From Bacillus sp. ISL-7 (GTDB lineage Bacteria > Bacillota > Bacilli > Bacillales_B > DSM-18226), in the NCBI RefSeq assembly GCF_018613065.1, contig NZ_JAGGQW010000077.1, positions 1 to 47,314 of the forward strand: DNA of 47,314 nucleotides. The letters run 5' to 3'. Position numbers and translations under genes: made by a program. Shown piece by piece: positions 33,828 through 42,003 of the stretch; position 1 is the stretch's first letter; each line of letters begins with the position of its first letter. The notes beneath the pieces are model-generated. The model saw only the letters and a program-made list of their open reading frames with translations. It was not told where the DNA came from and made no database searches.

Positions 33828-34307
33828 TTATGAAAATAATCTTTTTATATCCTTCTCAATTCTGCTTGGTTCAGTCGTGGGGGCATACCGTTCGATCACC
33901 TGACCCTTTGAGTCGACTAGAAATTTTGTGAAATTCCATTTTATATTTTTTGTAAGAGCACCTGGTTTCTGGTTCTTTAAATAAGTAAATAGGGGATCAG
34001 TATTATTGCCATTTACATCAATTTTAGCGAATATTGGAAAGGTTACCCCGTAGTTTAATTGGCAGAACTGTGTTGTCTCTTCAATATTAGCAAATTCTTG
34101 ATTATTGAATTGATCACAAGGGAAACCTAAAATCTCTAAACCATTCTCATTAAACTTTTCATATAATTCTTGAAGTCCTTTGAATTGAGGTGTTAACCCA
34201 CATTTACTTGCAGTATTCACAATAAGTAAAGGCTTGCCTTCATAATCCATTAATGATTTTTCCTCACCATTAGTCATCTTTACACTAAAATCATAAATCG
34301 TTGTCAA
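33828..34307 (-). CDS. Glutathione peroxidase-family thiol peroxidase
   Basis: A 159-residue Gpx-fold peroxidase with peroxidatic C36 (NTASKCGLTPQ), the FPCDQF motif (Q66) and W124/N125 (KWNFTKF), and C82 (TQFCQLNYGVTFP) placed like the resolving Cys of thioredoxin-dependent Gpx enzymes. It is Cys- not Sec-based, so thioredoxin is the more likely reductant than glutathione. TTG start with GGGGGAG upstream. It is the first gene before an OhrR-like regulator, suggesting induction by organic peroxides. Confidence 0.92.
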   Translation of the reverse strand: MTTIYDFSVKMTNGEEKSLMDYEGKPLLIVNTASKCGLTPQFKGLQELYEKFNENGLEILGFPCDQFNNQEFANIEETTQFCQLNYGVTFPIFAKIDVNGNNTDPLFTYLKNQKPGALTKNIKWNFTKFLVDSKGQVIERYAPTTEPSRIEKDIKRLFS

Positions 34308-34344
34308 TTGAGTCTCCCCCTTGGTTTTTACTATGGAATTTTTT

Positions 34345-34383
34345 AGATTAAATCGTTTGCGATTTAATCTTACACGATTTAAT
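34345..34383 (-). promoter_or_regulatory. Candidate OhrR operator of gpx-marR
   Basis: Perfect palindrome with arms AGATTAAATCG (34345-34355) and CGATTTAATCT (34360-34370), loop TTTG, and a further direct half site CGATTTAAT at 34375-34383. It lies about 40 bases before the gpx start. AT-rich palindromes of this kind suit a MarR/OhrR dimer. Confidence 0.65.
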
Positions 34384-34469
34384 TAAATGTGGCAAGTCTG
34401 AATATGTTAACTAGGCTGGATATCTGGAACGGAAAAGAGAAAGATAAAGATAAAAAGGAGGGTTTTCCA

Positions 34470-34697
34470 ATGGGGATAAATTTGTTTAATGGTAAAAATG
34501 GAGAAGAAAAGGAAATACTTAAAGACGTTCTTGAGGATTCAATCGAAACGGAAGAAAATTTAATGCGGACATATCTAATAACGGCAGAGCGAATTCATGA
34601 TGATGATGAACTAAAGGAACGCCTTGAAAACTTTGCCGAAGGAAATGCGAAACGAACCAAACAACTGATTGATGAACTCAATGAAATCAAGGAATAG
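34470..34697 (+). CDS. Small helical hypothetical protein
   Basis: A 75-residue, strongly acidic, all-helical protein (EILKDVLEDSIETEENLMRTYLITAERIHDDDELKERLENFAEGNAKRTKQLIDEL) with the look of a short two-helix bundle of the ferritin-like or DUF892 kind, though I cannot place it in a family. AAGGAGGG (34456-34462) lies about 8 bases before the ATG. It is divergent from the gpx gene, with the palindrome in between, so it could share peroxide control. It ends at a terminator at 34708-34737. Confidence 0.7.
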   Translation: MGINLFNGKNGEEKEILKDVLEDSIETEENLMRTYLITAERIHDDDELKERLENFAEGNAKRTKQLIDELNEIKE

Positions 34698-34707
34698 TAA
34701 AATTTAG

Positions 34708-34737
34708 TGCTCATCTGTGAATAGACCAAGATGAGCA
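34708..34737 (+). terminator. Terminator after small helical gene
   Basis: TGCTCATCT pairs with AGATGAGCA, then TTTCTTTTTT. Confidence 0.85.
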
Positions 34738-34858
34738 TTTCTTTTTTACTTGCATACGTTTCTATTGTTGTTCTGATTACCGCAATTATCCAAACATAAA
34801 CCTTTTCTTTATAAACCAAAATAATATGGTTCACTTATACATTCCAAAGGAGTTGGTC

Positions 34859-35272
34859 GTGTTGAAATGGCACAAAACGATACTTTCAATGATTCAACAG
34901 CGTCAAGATAAAAAGGTTGCGTTAGCTGTAGACACTTCCACGAATGAAGCCCCAAGCATATTAATCAATAACATAGTAAAACTGTTTGAACAATTAAAGC
35001 CAGATACCATTTTGGTGCAAGCAGATTTTAAAATTAGAAGTACATCACCTGTCAAAAGTGATACAATTAAATACTATACACATGGGAAATCTTCGTATAC
35101 CTTGGTGCTTGAGTGGGCTAAAGAAGAAAATATCGATACACTATTTTATATTACCGATGTAACCGGCTTTATTTCAGAAGACATAGAAAATGTTAGTTAT
35201 GAAATGATTTGGCTTGTACCTGGAGCTATTTTGCCAAGGGTTCCTTTTGGCAAAGCAATTAAAGTAGCCTGA
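34859..35272 (+). CDS. Stand-alone VWA-like domain protein
   Basis: A 137-residue protein: VALAVDTSTNEAPSIL matches the start of a VWA-like domain (DxSxS-like DTSTN at the MIDAS position), with ITDVTGF as the later acidic loop. It resembles the C-terminal VWA-like part of DUF2201 proteins, which in that family follows a metallopeptidase-like domain that is missing here. GTG 34859 follows AAAGGAG by 7 bases. It lies 60 bases before a methyltransferase gene in the same direction. Function unknown. Confidence 0.62.
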   Translation: MLKWHKTILSMIQQRQDKKVALAVDTSTNEAPSILINNIVKLFEQLKPDTILVQADFKIRSTSPVKSDTIKYYTHGKSSYTLVLEWAKEENIDTLFYITDVTGFISEDIENVSYEMIWLVPGAILPRVPFGKAIKVA

Positions 35273-35332
35273 AAAGAATCCCTCACAAAAAGTGGGGGAT
35301 GAACTCTTTCGGATAGGAGTTATGAGTTTTCA

Positions 35333-35941
35333 ATGAAAGAATATTATTATGATAAATTAATGGGGATAAAAACGGGAGGGGACCAAGAGGGATTTAATAA
35401 GTCCTTTCACTACCATCGTTATGAGCCAACGCCATATAGCGCCCTCGAAGAATTATTTAACAACTATAAATTAACTAGCCATGATCGAATAGTTGACTTT
35501 GGGTGTGGCAAAGGGAGATTAAACTTTTTTATTCATTATCTATTTAATGCAATGGTTGTTGGCGTTGAAATGAATGAGGATTTCTATCAGGAAGCAATTG
35601 AAAATCGAACTAGTTATTTAAAGAAAACCGACACGAGAAATAGCAATATTGATTTTTATTGCGGTTTGGCGGAAGAATACCAAATAGACCCTTATGACAA
35701 TCGATTTTACTTTTTTAATCCGTTTTCAATCCAAATTTTTATGAAAACCATTAATAATATATTGCTATCGGTGGAAAAATCCGAGCGTAATATTGAATTG
35801 ATTTTATATTACCCATCAGAAGATTATATATATTATTTAGAAAACGATACCTCTTTTGAATTGAAAAAAGAAATCACTTTGCCTTACTTCTATGAACATA
35901 ATTCTAATGAGAGATTTTTAATTTATCAATTAATCGTATAG
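35333..35941 (+). CDS. Class I SAM-dependent methyltransferase
   Basis: A 202-residue protein with the SAM-binding motif I VDFGCGKGRLNFF (residues about 53-65), acidic motif II residue in VVGVEMNEDFYQEA and motif near YFFNPFSIQIF (the NPF is placed like the NPPY/DPF of substrate-site loops). Target unknown: protein, small molecule or nucleic acid are all possible. The RBS (AGGAG at 35313) is 13-15 bases from the ATG, longer than usual. Its last 12 bases overlap the end of the convergent UvrC-like gene. Confidence 0.8.
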   Translation: MKEYYYDKLMGIKTGGDQEGFNKSFHYHRYEPTPYSALEELFNNYKLTSHDRIVDFGCGKGRLNFFIHYLFNAMVVGVEMNEDFYQEAIENRTSYLKKTDTRNSNIDFYCGLAEEYQIDPYDNRFYFFNPFSIQIFMKTINNILLSVEKSERNIELILYYPSEDYIYYLENDTSFELKKEITLPYFYEHNSNERFLIYQLIV

Positions 35942-37006
35942 CTTTTGCATTAATTTGTTTATCTCATCGTTTAATTCAGCTGTGTTTTTAGTATCAAGCA
36001 ATTGTTCAGAAATGACGATATAACTGCTGTTGCTTCCTTTCAAATAACTATAGATAATCTGTGCGGCATCAATTTCATCTCTGCTGACTTTTTTTGTTGA
36101 ATTAACTTCTGTAGTTTTAAAGATGCTTAATATATTGGACGTGATTGTTTTCCTCGTAGCCTCAATCTCAGACCATGAATATTTTTCACTGGAGAGTATT
36201 TTGTTCTTCTTAATTAGGAATAGTTTAAAAGTACTGTAATTTAAGGATTCAACGACTGCGAGATTTTTATTACTTTCCGTAAATTCAATCACTTTTTCTT
36301 TATTTAGAAGGGAGTGGATGGCATCCAACGTGTCTCTATACTTTGCGGCCACTTCAAAATCAAATTCTTCAGAAGCCTCTATCATTCTTCGCTCCATAAC
36401 TTCAAGCAGGCTCATATCGGTGCCATGCAGTAAGCCGATAATCTTAGTTATGTTTTCATTATATCGCTCAAGTGCATCTCCTCCTAAACACATACCAAGG
36501 CATAAACCTAAGGAATAATTTAAACAGGGAGTGTTCTTGTTTGAAGGGCTGCTACAGCAGATCTTATAGAATTCCTTGATACCTTGGAGCGCTTTTTCGA
36601 CAGTTTGCTTGCTTGTATACGGACCAAAATAAAGACTGTTAGGGTTATCAGGACTGCTACAAGTGTTGACTCTGTGAAAGCCGGCATCCATTTCAATCCT
36701 AATATAGATATAGGATTGAGGATTTTTCATCATTCTATTAAAAAGGGGCTTGATTTCACTGATTAATTTACATTCCAACATAAACGCTTCAAATTCTGTG
36801 TCAGTAAGGATATAGTCAAAATCCTTTAGGCTTGCTTTTAGCTTTATTATCTTTTTAGGATGGGCCTTTGAATTTTGGAAGTATGACCGCACACGATTTT
36901 TAAGGTTTTTTGCTTTTCCTACATATATAATTTGTGCTCTGGAGTCCTTCATAAGATACACTCCAGGGGAAGAGGGAAGGTTTTTTACCTTTTCTTTAAG
37001 ATCCAT
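35930..37006 (-). CDS. Short UvrC-like GIY-YIG nuclease
   Basis: A 358-residue protein matching the N-terminal half of UvrC: GIY-YIG nuclease (GVY 15-17, YVG 28-30, R38 region, E73), Cys set C150/C161/C169/C173 spaced like the 4Fe-4S ligands of UvrC, and a UVR (UvrB-binding) motif at about 201-235 (ASEEFDFEVAAKYRD). The C-terminal RNase H-like nuclease and HhH domains of the about 600-residue UvrC are absent, so only the 3' incision would be expected. E. coli Cho is similar but lacks the UVR motif. ATG 37006 follows GGAGG by 7 bases. The frame is closed by a normal stop, not a frameshift. Confidence 0.85.
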   Translation of the reverse strand: MDLKEKVKNLPSSPGVYLMKDSRAQIIYVGKAKNLKNRVRSYFQNSKAHPKKIIKLKASLKDFDYILTDTEFEAFMLECKLISEIKPLFNRMMKNPQSYIYIRIEMDAGFHRVNTCSSPDNPNSLYFGPYTSKQTVEKALQGIKEFYKICCSSPSNKNTPCLNYSLGLCLGMCLGGDALERYNENITKIIGLLHGTDMSLLEVMERRMIEASEEFDFEVAAKYRDTLDAIHSLLNKEKVIEFTESNKNLAVVESLNYSTFKLFLIKKNKILSSEKYSWSEIEATRKTITSNILSIFKTTEVNSTKKVSRDEIDAAQIIYSYLKGSNSSYIVISEQLLDTKNTAELNDEINKLMQKLYD

Positions 37007-37043
37007 ATGAATACCTCCATTCACACTATATTTTATCACAAAT

Positions 37044-37098
37044 AAAAAAGGTGCCCAGCCTTCACCATCAGTGGATGAGAAGACTAGGCACCTTTTTT
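37044..37098 (-). terminator. Terminator after POT transporter
   Basis: AAAAAAGGTGCC (from 37044) pairs with GGCACCTTTTTT (to 37098), enclosing an AG-CTTC/GAAG-CT inner helix. It ends the POT transcript on the minus strand. Confidence 0.85.
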
Positions 37099-37103
37099 TA
37101 TAA

Positions 37104-38588
37104 TTACCGAATACCTTTCATGTAGCCCTGAATTTTCGGAGCTAACATTAATAGAATAATACCTAGTACGATAGATGCTCCACCAATCACACCAAAATAG
37201 GTCATTTCAGTTTCAGGTGTGTAGAATTTAACAACTTGTGCATTTAGTGCTTGTGCAGCAGCACTTGCTAAGAACCATAAGCTCATCGTTTGCGCTGAGA
37301 AGGCTGCAGGAGCTAATTTAGTAGTCGCTGACAAACCAACAGGTGACATGCATAATTCTCCAAATACAACAATTAAATAACTAAGAACAAGCCACATTGG
37401 ACTCACCAATGAATCCGTACCGCCAAAATAAGCAGGTATAAGAATAACTAGGAATGACAAACCAGCAAATAATAATGATAATGAGAACTTTTGAGGTACT
37501 GATGGCTGACGCTTTCCTAATTTAACCCACAACCAAGCAAATACAGGCGCAAATATAATAATAAATAACGGGTTTAAAGATTGAAACCACGCTGGCTTAA
37601 TTTCAATTCCAGCAAAATGTAATTGTGTACGAGTATCAGCAAAACTTGCAAGGATGGTTGAACCTTGCTCTTGAATTGCCCAGAACATAACCGCTGCAAT
37701 AAATAACGGGATATAAGCAATAATCCTTGAACGTTCTACTGCTGTTGTTTTTGGACTACGGTACATCACAACGAAATAAATCGTCGGAATTAAAATACCA
37801 AGAAAAGTAACAATATTAATAAAGCTAGCAAAAGTTAAAAGTCCTTTTGGTATTAATACTGCACATAAAACAACAAGAATAATTACAGCTAATCCAATAA
37901 AAGTGAAGACTTTTTTCTTTTCTGCAGGTGACATTGGATTGGCAATCATCGTTCCTGCAAGACCTAGATTTTTTTTCTTTGTAAGACTGAACACAATTAA
38001 TCCTAAGAACATACCTACAGCGGCAATTCCAAACCCTAAGTGGAAGTTACCAACCGATCCAACGATTAACGGGGATAAGAATGCTCCCAAGTTAATACTC
38101 ATATAGTAAATAGTGAAACCTGCATCACGACGTTCGTCCTTTTCGCTGTACAATTCACCTACTGCGGAAGAAACATTTGGTTTAAGCATTCCAGTACCTA
38201 GAACAATCAATACCATGGAAACAAAGAACATAGAAACACTGCCAGGAATAGCTAGAGCTATATGTCCAAACATAATCAAGATTCCACCGTAAAACACGGC
38301 TTTTGAAGAACCGAAGACCCGGTCAGCCAGCCAGCCGCCAATTATTCCAGACATATAAACAAGTGATCCATAGATGGACATGATAGAAAGTGCGAGATTT
38401 TTATCAATGCCCAATCCGCCTTTAGAAACTTCATAATACATATAGAAAACGAGGATGGCTCTCATTCCATAGTAAGAAAAGCGCTCCCAAAATTCAGTAA
38501 AGAAAAGAGTAGATAGGCCTTTAGGATGTCCGAAAAATCCAGTTTGAGGTACACTATCCACAATTTTCTGTCTATTTATGTTTGACAT
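37104..38588 (-). CDS. dtpT: POT-family proton-dependent di/tripeptide transporter
   Basis: A 494-residue membrane protein with twelve to fourteen hydrophobic segments. The POT signature EFWERFSYYG (32-41, the ExxERFxYY motif that couples protons) and GGWLADRVFGSSKAVFYGG (63-81) are plain. It imports di- and tripeptides with protons. GGGAGG lies 8 bases before the ATG. On the minus strand a TTGACA (38643-38638), 18-base spacer, TATTAT (38619-38614) promoter stands just upstream. Together with the peptide ABC importer nearby, the window holds two peptide uptake routes. Confidence 0.92.
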   Translation of the reverse strand: MSNINRQKIVDSVPQTGFFGHPKGLSTLFFTEFWERFSYYGMRAILVFYMYYEVSKGGLGIDKNLALSIMSIYGSLVYMSGIIGGWLADRVFGSSKAVFYGGILIMFGHIALAIPGSVSMFFVSMVLIVLGTGMLKPNVSSAVGELYSEKDERRDAGFTIYYMSINLGAFLSPLIVGSVGNFHLGFGIAAVGMFLGLIVFSLTKKKNLGLAGTMIANPMSPAEKKKVFTFIGLAVIILVVLCAVLIPKGLLTFASFINIVTFLGILIPTIYFVVMYRSPKTTAVERSRIIAYIPLFIAAVMFWAIQEQGSTILASFADTRTQLHFAGIEIKPAWFQSLNPLFIIIFAPVFAWLWVKLGKRQPSVPQKFSLSLLFAGLSFLVILIPAYFGGTDSLVSPMWLVLSYLIVVFGELCMSPVGLSATTKLAPAAFSAQTMSLWFLASAAAQALNAQVVKFYTPETEMTYFGVIGGASIVLGIILLMLAPKIQGYMKGIR

Positions 38589-38613
38589 GTTACAACCTCC
38601 CTTTTATTATATT

Positions 38614-38643
38614 ATAATACTTTCTGTTGTTTTGAATTGTCAA
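38614..38643 (-). promoter_or_regulatory. SigA promoter of dtpT
   Basis: On the minus strand: TTGACA (38643-38638), 18 bases, TATTAT (38619-38614), about 25 bases before the start codon. Confidence 0.65.
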
Positions 38644-38789
38644 AAACTTTTTTTCTGGAAATAAGTTATGAAAGGTTATAAACATTGATAATACTGAATT
38701 TCAGTTTAATAAAGGGAAAAAAGAAAGTTTTTTTAAAATAGTAAATGATTTCAGATAAGAGGGACTTTTCACTCTAATAGACCTTAATT

Positions 38790-38839
38790 GGTGCCTGACA
38801 CCACAGATGGACATTTGTCCATCTGTGGTGTCAGGCACC
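38790..38839. repeat. Perfect 24-bp inverted repeat with GGTGCCTGACACC core
   Basis: Arms 38790-38813 and 38816-38839 are perfectly complementary with a two-base loop, followed by six Ts. The outer GGTGCCTGACACC unit is, from memory, a repeated word in many Bacillus genomes; a degenerate form (GGTGTCATGCACC) occurs at 45733-45745. It may act as a terminator upstream of the MerR gene; the preceding gene on this strand is far away. Confidence 0.85.
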
Positions 38840-38868
38840 TTTTTTCCTAAAAATAGGCATAATAGTGA

Positions 38869-38905
38869 TTGACATTGACGTTGCGTAAAGGTGTATCGTT
38901 AGTTT
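38869..38905 (+). promoter_or_regulatory. MerR-type promoter with 19-bp spacer
   Basis: TTGACG (38875-38880), 19-base spacer, TAGTTT (38900-38905). The over-long spacer with a GTTGCGTAAAGGTGTA-like operator in it is the hallmark of promoters activated by MerR-family proteins, here the TipA/Mta-type regulator encoded next. Confidence 0.62.
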
Positions 38906-38921
38906 ATAAGGGGGTGAACGA

Positions 38922-39686
38922 ATGGAGTATACAGTGCAGAAGCTTGGAGGTCTAGCTGGTGTTAGTACTAGAACACTTAGGTATTATGATGAAATTGGAA
39001 TCCTTAAGCCAGCTAGAATTAATTCCTCAGGATACAGAATTTATGGTCAAGCGGAGGTGGACCGTCTTCAACAAATCTTATTTTACAGGGAATTAGGGAT
39101 CAGTTTAGAAAGTATAAAAGAAATTGTAACAGCTCCAAACTTTGATGGCGCTGCAGCACTTAAAGAACATCGTGAAAAACTCCTTGAGAAAAAGGAACAG
39201 TTAGAATTATTAATTGCGAATGTAGATAAAACGATCGCAGTAACAGAAGGGAGAATGAAAATGTCAAATAAAGAAAAGTTCGAGGGTTTTAAGAAAAAAA
39301 TGATTGACGAAAATGAGAAAAAATACGGGAAAGAAATTCGAGAAAAGTATGGAGATGAAACCGTCAAAAAGTCAAATGCCAAACTTCAGAATATGACACA
39401 AGAACAACATGATGAGGTAACAGCACTAGCTGAAAAATTGACACAAACGTTAGCTGAAGCTTTTAAAACCGGGGATCCAGCCGGAGAAAAGGCACAAACA
39501 GCCGCTGACCTCCATAAGCAATGGTTATGCTACTATTGGAATGAATATAGTAAGGAAGCCCATGCAGGTCTGGCACAAATGTATGTGGATGATGAAAGAT
39601 TTACCGCCTATTATGATAAACAACAGCCAGGGACCGCTGAATTTTTAAGGGATGCCATTCACATTTATACGGGTATGAAAAAATAA
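38922..39686 (+). CDS. MerR-family regulator with TipAS domain (Mta/TipA type)
   Basis: A 254-residue regulator: MerR winged helix (1-70, GVSTRTLRYYDEIGIL), a linker coiled coil (75-118), and a C-terminal TipAS domain (about 130-250, with DLHKQWLCYYW and AQMYVDDERFTAYYD). TipAS binds structurally varied antibiotics; B. subtilis Mta, of equal design (257 residues), activates multidrug efflux genes. AGGGGGTG lies 7 bases before the ATG. A 19-bp-spacer promoter upstream suggests self-activation. No efflux gene follows directly, so its targets are elsewhere. Confidence 0.9.
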   Translation: MEYTVQKLGGLAGVSTRTLRYYDEIGILKPARINSSGYRIYGQAEVDRLQQILFYRELGISLESIKEIVTAPNFDGAAALKEHREKLLEKKEQLELLIANVDKTIAVTEGRMKMSNKEKFEGFKKKMIDENEKKYGKEIREKYGDETVKKSNAKLQNMTQEQHDEVTALAEKLTQTLAEAFKTGDPAGEKAQTAADLHKQWLCYYWNEYSKEAHAGLAQMYVDDERFTAYYDKQQPGTAEFLRDAIHIYTGMKK

Positions 39687-39706
39687 CTTTTTACAATAGA
39701 TGAGAT

Positions 39707-39735
39707 TCCCTGTAAGACAGCGATAGTCTACAGGG
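39707..39735 (+). terminator. Terminator after MerR gene
   Basis: CCCTGTAAGAC pairs with GTCTACAGGG (one bulged A), then seven Ts. The remaining about 250 bases before the ABC operon are AT-rich with no gene. Confidence 0.85.
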
Positions 39736-39990
39736 TTTTTTTATTACCTTTTATATTTTTTATTATTTTAATATCTAAAGGAAAAATTTAGTGTATAACA
39801 CAAAAAAGCGCCTTAGTGCATTACCGCGGCTATGTGCTACTGGGATATTTTGAACTTTTTTCACGTAATTGACAAAAATGGATAGTACCACTAAAGTAAT
39901 ATATGTCATAATTATTTTAAAATTTATTATATTATTATATTTCTGATTAGAATGAATACATAAAAAAACAATGTACAGGTAGGTGTAAAT

Positions 39991-41004
39991 GTGGAAAAGG
40001 ATCCTATTCTTCGAATAAAAGACTTAAAGGTGTCTTTTCAATCAGGGAAAAAACTAGTGCCGGCAGTTGATGGCATCAGTTTCGAATTAAAGGATGGAGA
40101 AATTCTAGGGATTGTAGGTGAATCGGGGAGTGGTAAAAGTGTCACTTCTTTAGCGACCATGGGTTTGATTCCTTCTCCACCAGGAAAAATCGAGAATGGT
40201 CAAATCATTTTTGAAGGAAAAGACCTGAAAAATATCTCCGAAAAAGAGTGGAGAAAAATCCGCGGCAATCAGATTTCAATGATATTCCAAGAGCCTATGA
40301 CCTCATTGAATCCGTTGTTTACAATTGGTAATCAGTTAATGGAAGCCATCCGACTGCATACAGACCTTTCAAAGCGAGAAGCAAATGTACGCAGTATCGA
40401 ATTATTAAAACTTGTTGGTATTCCAAGAGCAGAAGGAATTCTTAAAGAGCATCCACATCAACTATCGGGCGGTATGCGGCAACGGGTAATGATTGCGATG
40501 GCCATGGCCTGCAATCCTAGAGTGCTGATTGCGGATGAGCCAACAACCGCACTTGACGTAACAATTCAAGCACAAATCCTTGCCTTAATGAAGGACTTAA
40601 ATAAAAAGACAAATACATCGATCATTCTCATTACCCATGATTTAGGTGTCGTTGCAGAAATTTGTGAACGCGTAATTGTCATGTATTCTGGGCAAATCGT
40701 GGAGCAGGGTGATGTTAGAACGATACTCAAAAATCCTCAGCATCCTTATACAAAGGGCCTTTTAAAATCCGTCCCTGATTTAAGAGGGAAAAAGGAACGG
40801 CTTTATAGTATTCCCGGCACTGTCCCTACACCAGGATCAATCCAAAAGGGCTGCCGGTTCGCGGCTAGATGTTCAGAGGCATTTGGTCAATGCCAGGAAG
40901 AAACACCAGTTTTGTATAAAACGGAAAAAGACGGACATGAAGTGCGCTGTTTCCTACAAACATTGATGAAGGGGAGTGACAACCATGTCAGAGTTACTTC
41001 TTGA
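39991..41004 (+). CDS. Peptide ABC importer ATPase (DppD/OppD type)
   Basis: A 337-residue ATPase: Walker A GESGSGKS (44-51), Q-loop FQEP, signature LSGGMRQR, Walker [12 protein letters not shown], switch His in LITHD, and the C-terminal oligopeptide-transporter extension with CRFAARC...C...C (the Cys set reported to hold a 4Fe-4S cluster in DppD). GTG start after AGGTAGGTG. First gene of a five-gene operon for a di/oligopeptide or nickel-type importer; peptides are likelier. It overlaps the next gene by 20 bases. Confidence 0.92.
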   Translation: MEKDPILRIKDLKVSFQSGKKLVPAVDGISFELKDGEILGIVGESGSGKSVTSLATMGLIPSPPGKIENGQIIFEGKDLKNISEKEWRKIRGNQISMIFQEPMTSLNPLFTIGNQLMEAIRLHTDLSKREANVRSIELLKLVGIPRAEGILKEHPHQLSGGMRQRVMIAMAMACNPRVLIADEPTTALDVTIQAQILALMKDLNKKTNTSIILITHDLGVVAEICERVIVMYSGQIVEQGDVRTILKNPQHPYTKGLLKSVPDLRGKKERLYSIPGTVPTPGSIQKGCRFAARCSEAFGQCQEETPVLYKTEKDGHEVRCFLQTLMKGSDNHVRVTS

Positions 41005-41953
41005 AGTAAATGGATTAAAAAAGTACTTTCCGATTACAGGGGGCCTTTTTGGGAGCAAACAAGGAGAAGTCAAAGCGGTTGATGATGTATCCTTTTACGT
41101 TAGAAAAGGAGAAACATTGGGCATCGTTGGTGAAAGCGGTTGCGGTAAATCGACCACGGGCCGTCTGCTCATGCGTTTGATTGAAGCAAGTGAGGGTAGG
41201 ATTATTTTTGAAGATCAAGAGATTACTAGTATGTCAAAATCTGAATTAAGAAAAACTCGACGAGATATCCAAATGGTATTCCAAGACCCTTATGCATCGC
41301 TTAATCCAAGACATTCGATCGAACAGATTCTTGAAGAGCCGCTCATTGTTCATGGAATAGGGACAAAAGAGGAACGTAAAAGGCAAGTGAGAGATATGCT
41401 TGAGGTAGTTGGCTTAAGCAGTTACCACGCTAAAAGGTATCCGCACCAATTTAGCGGCGGTCAGCGTCAAAGAATTGGAATTGCAAAAGCGTTAATGACC
41501 AAACCAAAACTAATTATCGCCGATGAGCCTGTTTCAGCACTGGACGTATCCATTCAGGCTCAGGTTCTTAACCTGATGAAGGACATACAAAGGGAATTTC
41601 AGCTTACTTACATATTTATTGCTCATGATTTAGGAGTTGTACGCCATATTAGTGATCGTGTTGGCGTGATGTATTTAGGAAGATTAATAGAGTTAGCTGA
41701 AAGTGAAGATCTATATGAAAATCCGAAGCATCCATATACAAAAGCGCTCCTATCAGCTGTGCCAATACCGGATCCAGATATAAAGAGGGAGACCATTTTA
41801 ATAGAAGGAGAACTTCCAAGTCCTGCGAATCCTCCCTCAGGTTGTGCCTTCCATACACGATGCTCACAGGTGATGGATATTTGTAAAAAGACTAGACCTG
41901 CGGAACAAAATCTAAACGGTCATTTTGTCGCATGTCACTTATATAACAAGTGA
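40985..41953 (+). CDS. Peptide ABC importer ATPase (DppF/OppF type)
   Basis: A 322-residue second ATPase of the importer: Walker A GESGCGKS (about 46-53), FQDP, signature FSGGQRQR, Walker B IIADEPVSALD, FIAHD, and a C-terminal CAFHTRCSQVMDIC extension. The FSGGQRQR signature and GLFGSKQGEVKAVDDVSF start are typical of the OppF/DppF side. ATG 40985 is chosen because GGGGAG ends about 9 bases upstream; it lies inside the end of the preceding gene, implying translational coupling. Confidence 0.92.
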   Translation: MSELLLEVNGLKKYFPITGGLFGSKQGEVKAVDDVSFYVRKGETLGIVGESGCGKSTTGRLLMRLIEASEGRIIFEDQEITSMSKSELRKTRRDIQMVFQDPYASLNPRHSIEQILEEPLIVHGIGTKEERKRQVRDMLEVVGLSSYHAKRYPHQFSGGQRQRIGIAKALMTKPKLIIADEPVSALDVSIQAQVLNLMKDIQREFQLTYIFIAHDLGVVRHISDRVGVMYLGRLIELAESEDLYENPKHPYTKALLSAVPIPDPDIKRETILIEGELPSPANPPSGCAFHTRCSQVMDICKKTRPAEQNLNGHFVACHLYNK

Positions 41954-42003
41954 TTTGCTGCATTTATGATAAAAAACAAAAATATAAGGGGGCAACAAAA
42001 CTT

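Noticed and set aside
35930..37006. uvrC broken by a frameshift
   Set aside because: The frame closes normally at a stop overlapping the neighbouring gene, and no RNase H-like remainder is seen downstream in any frame.
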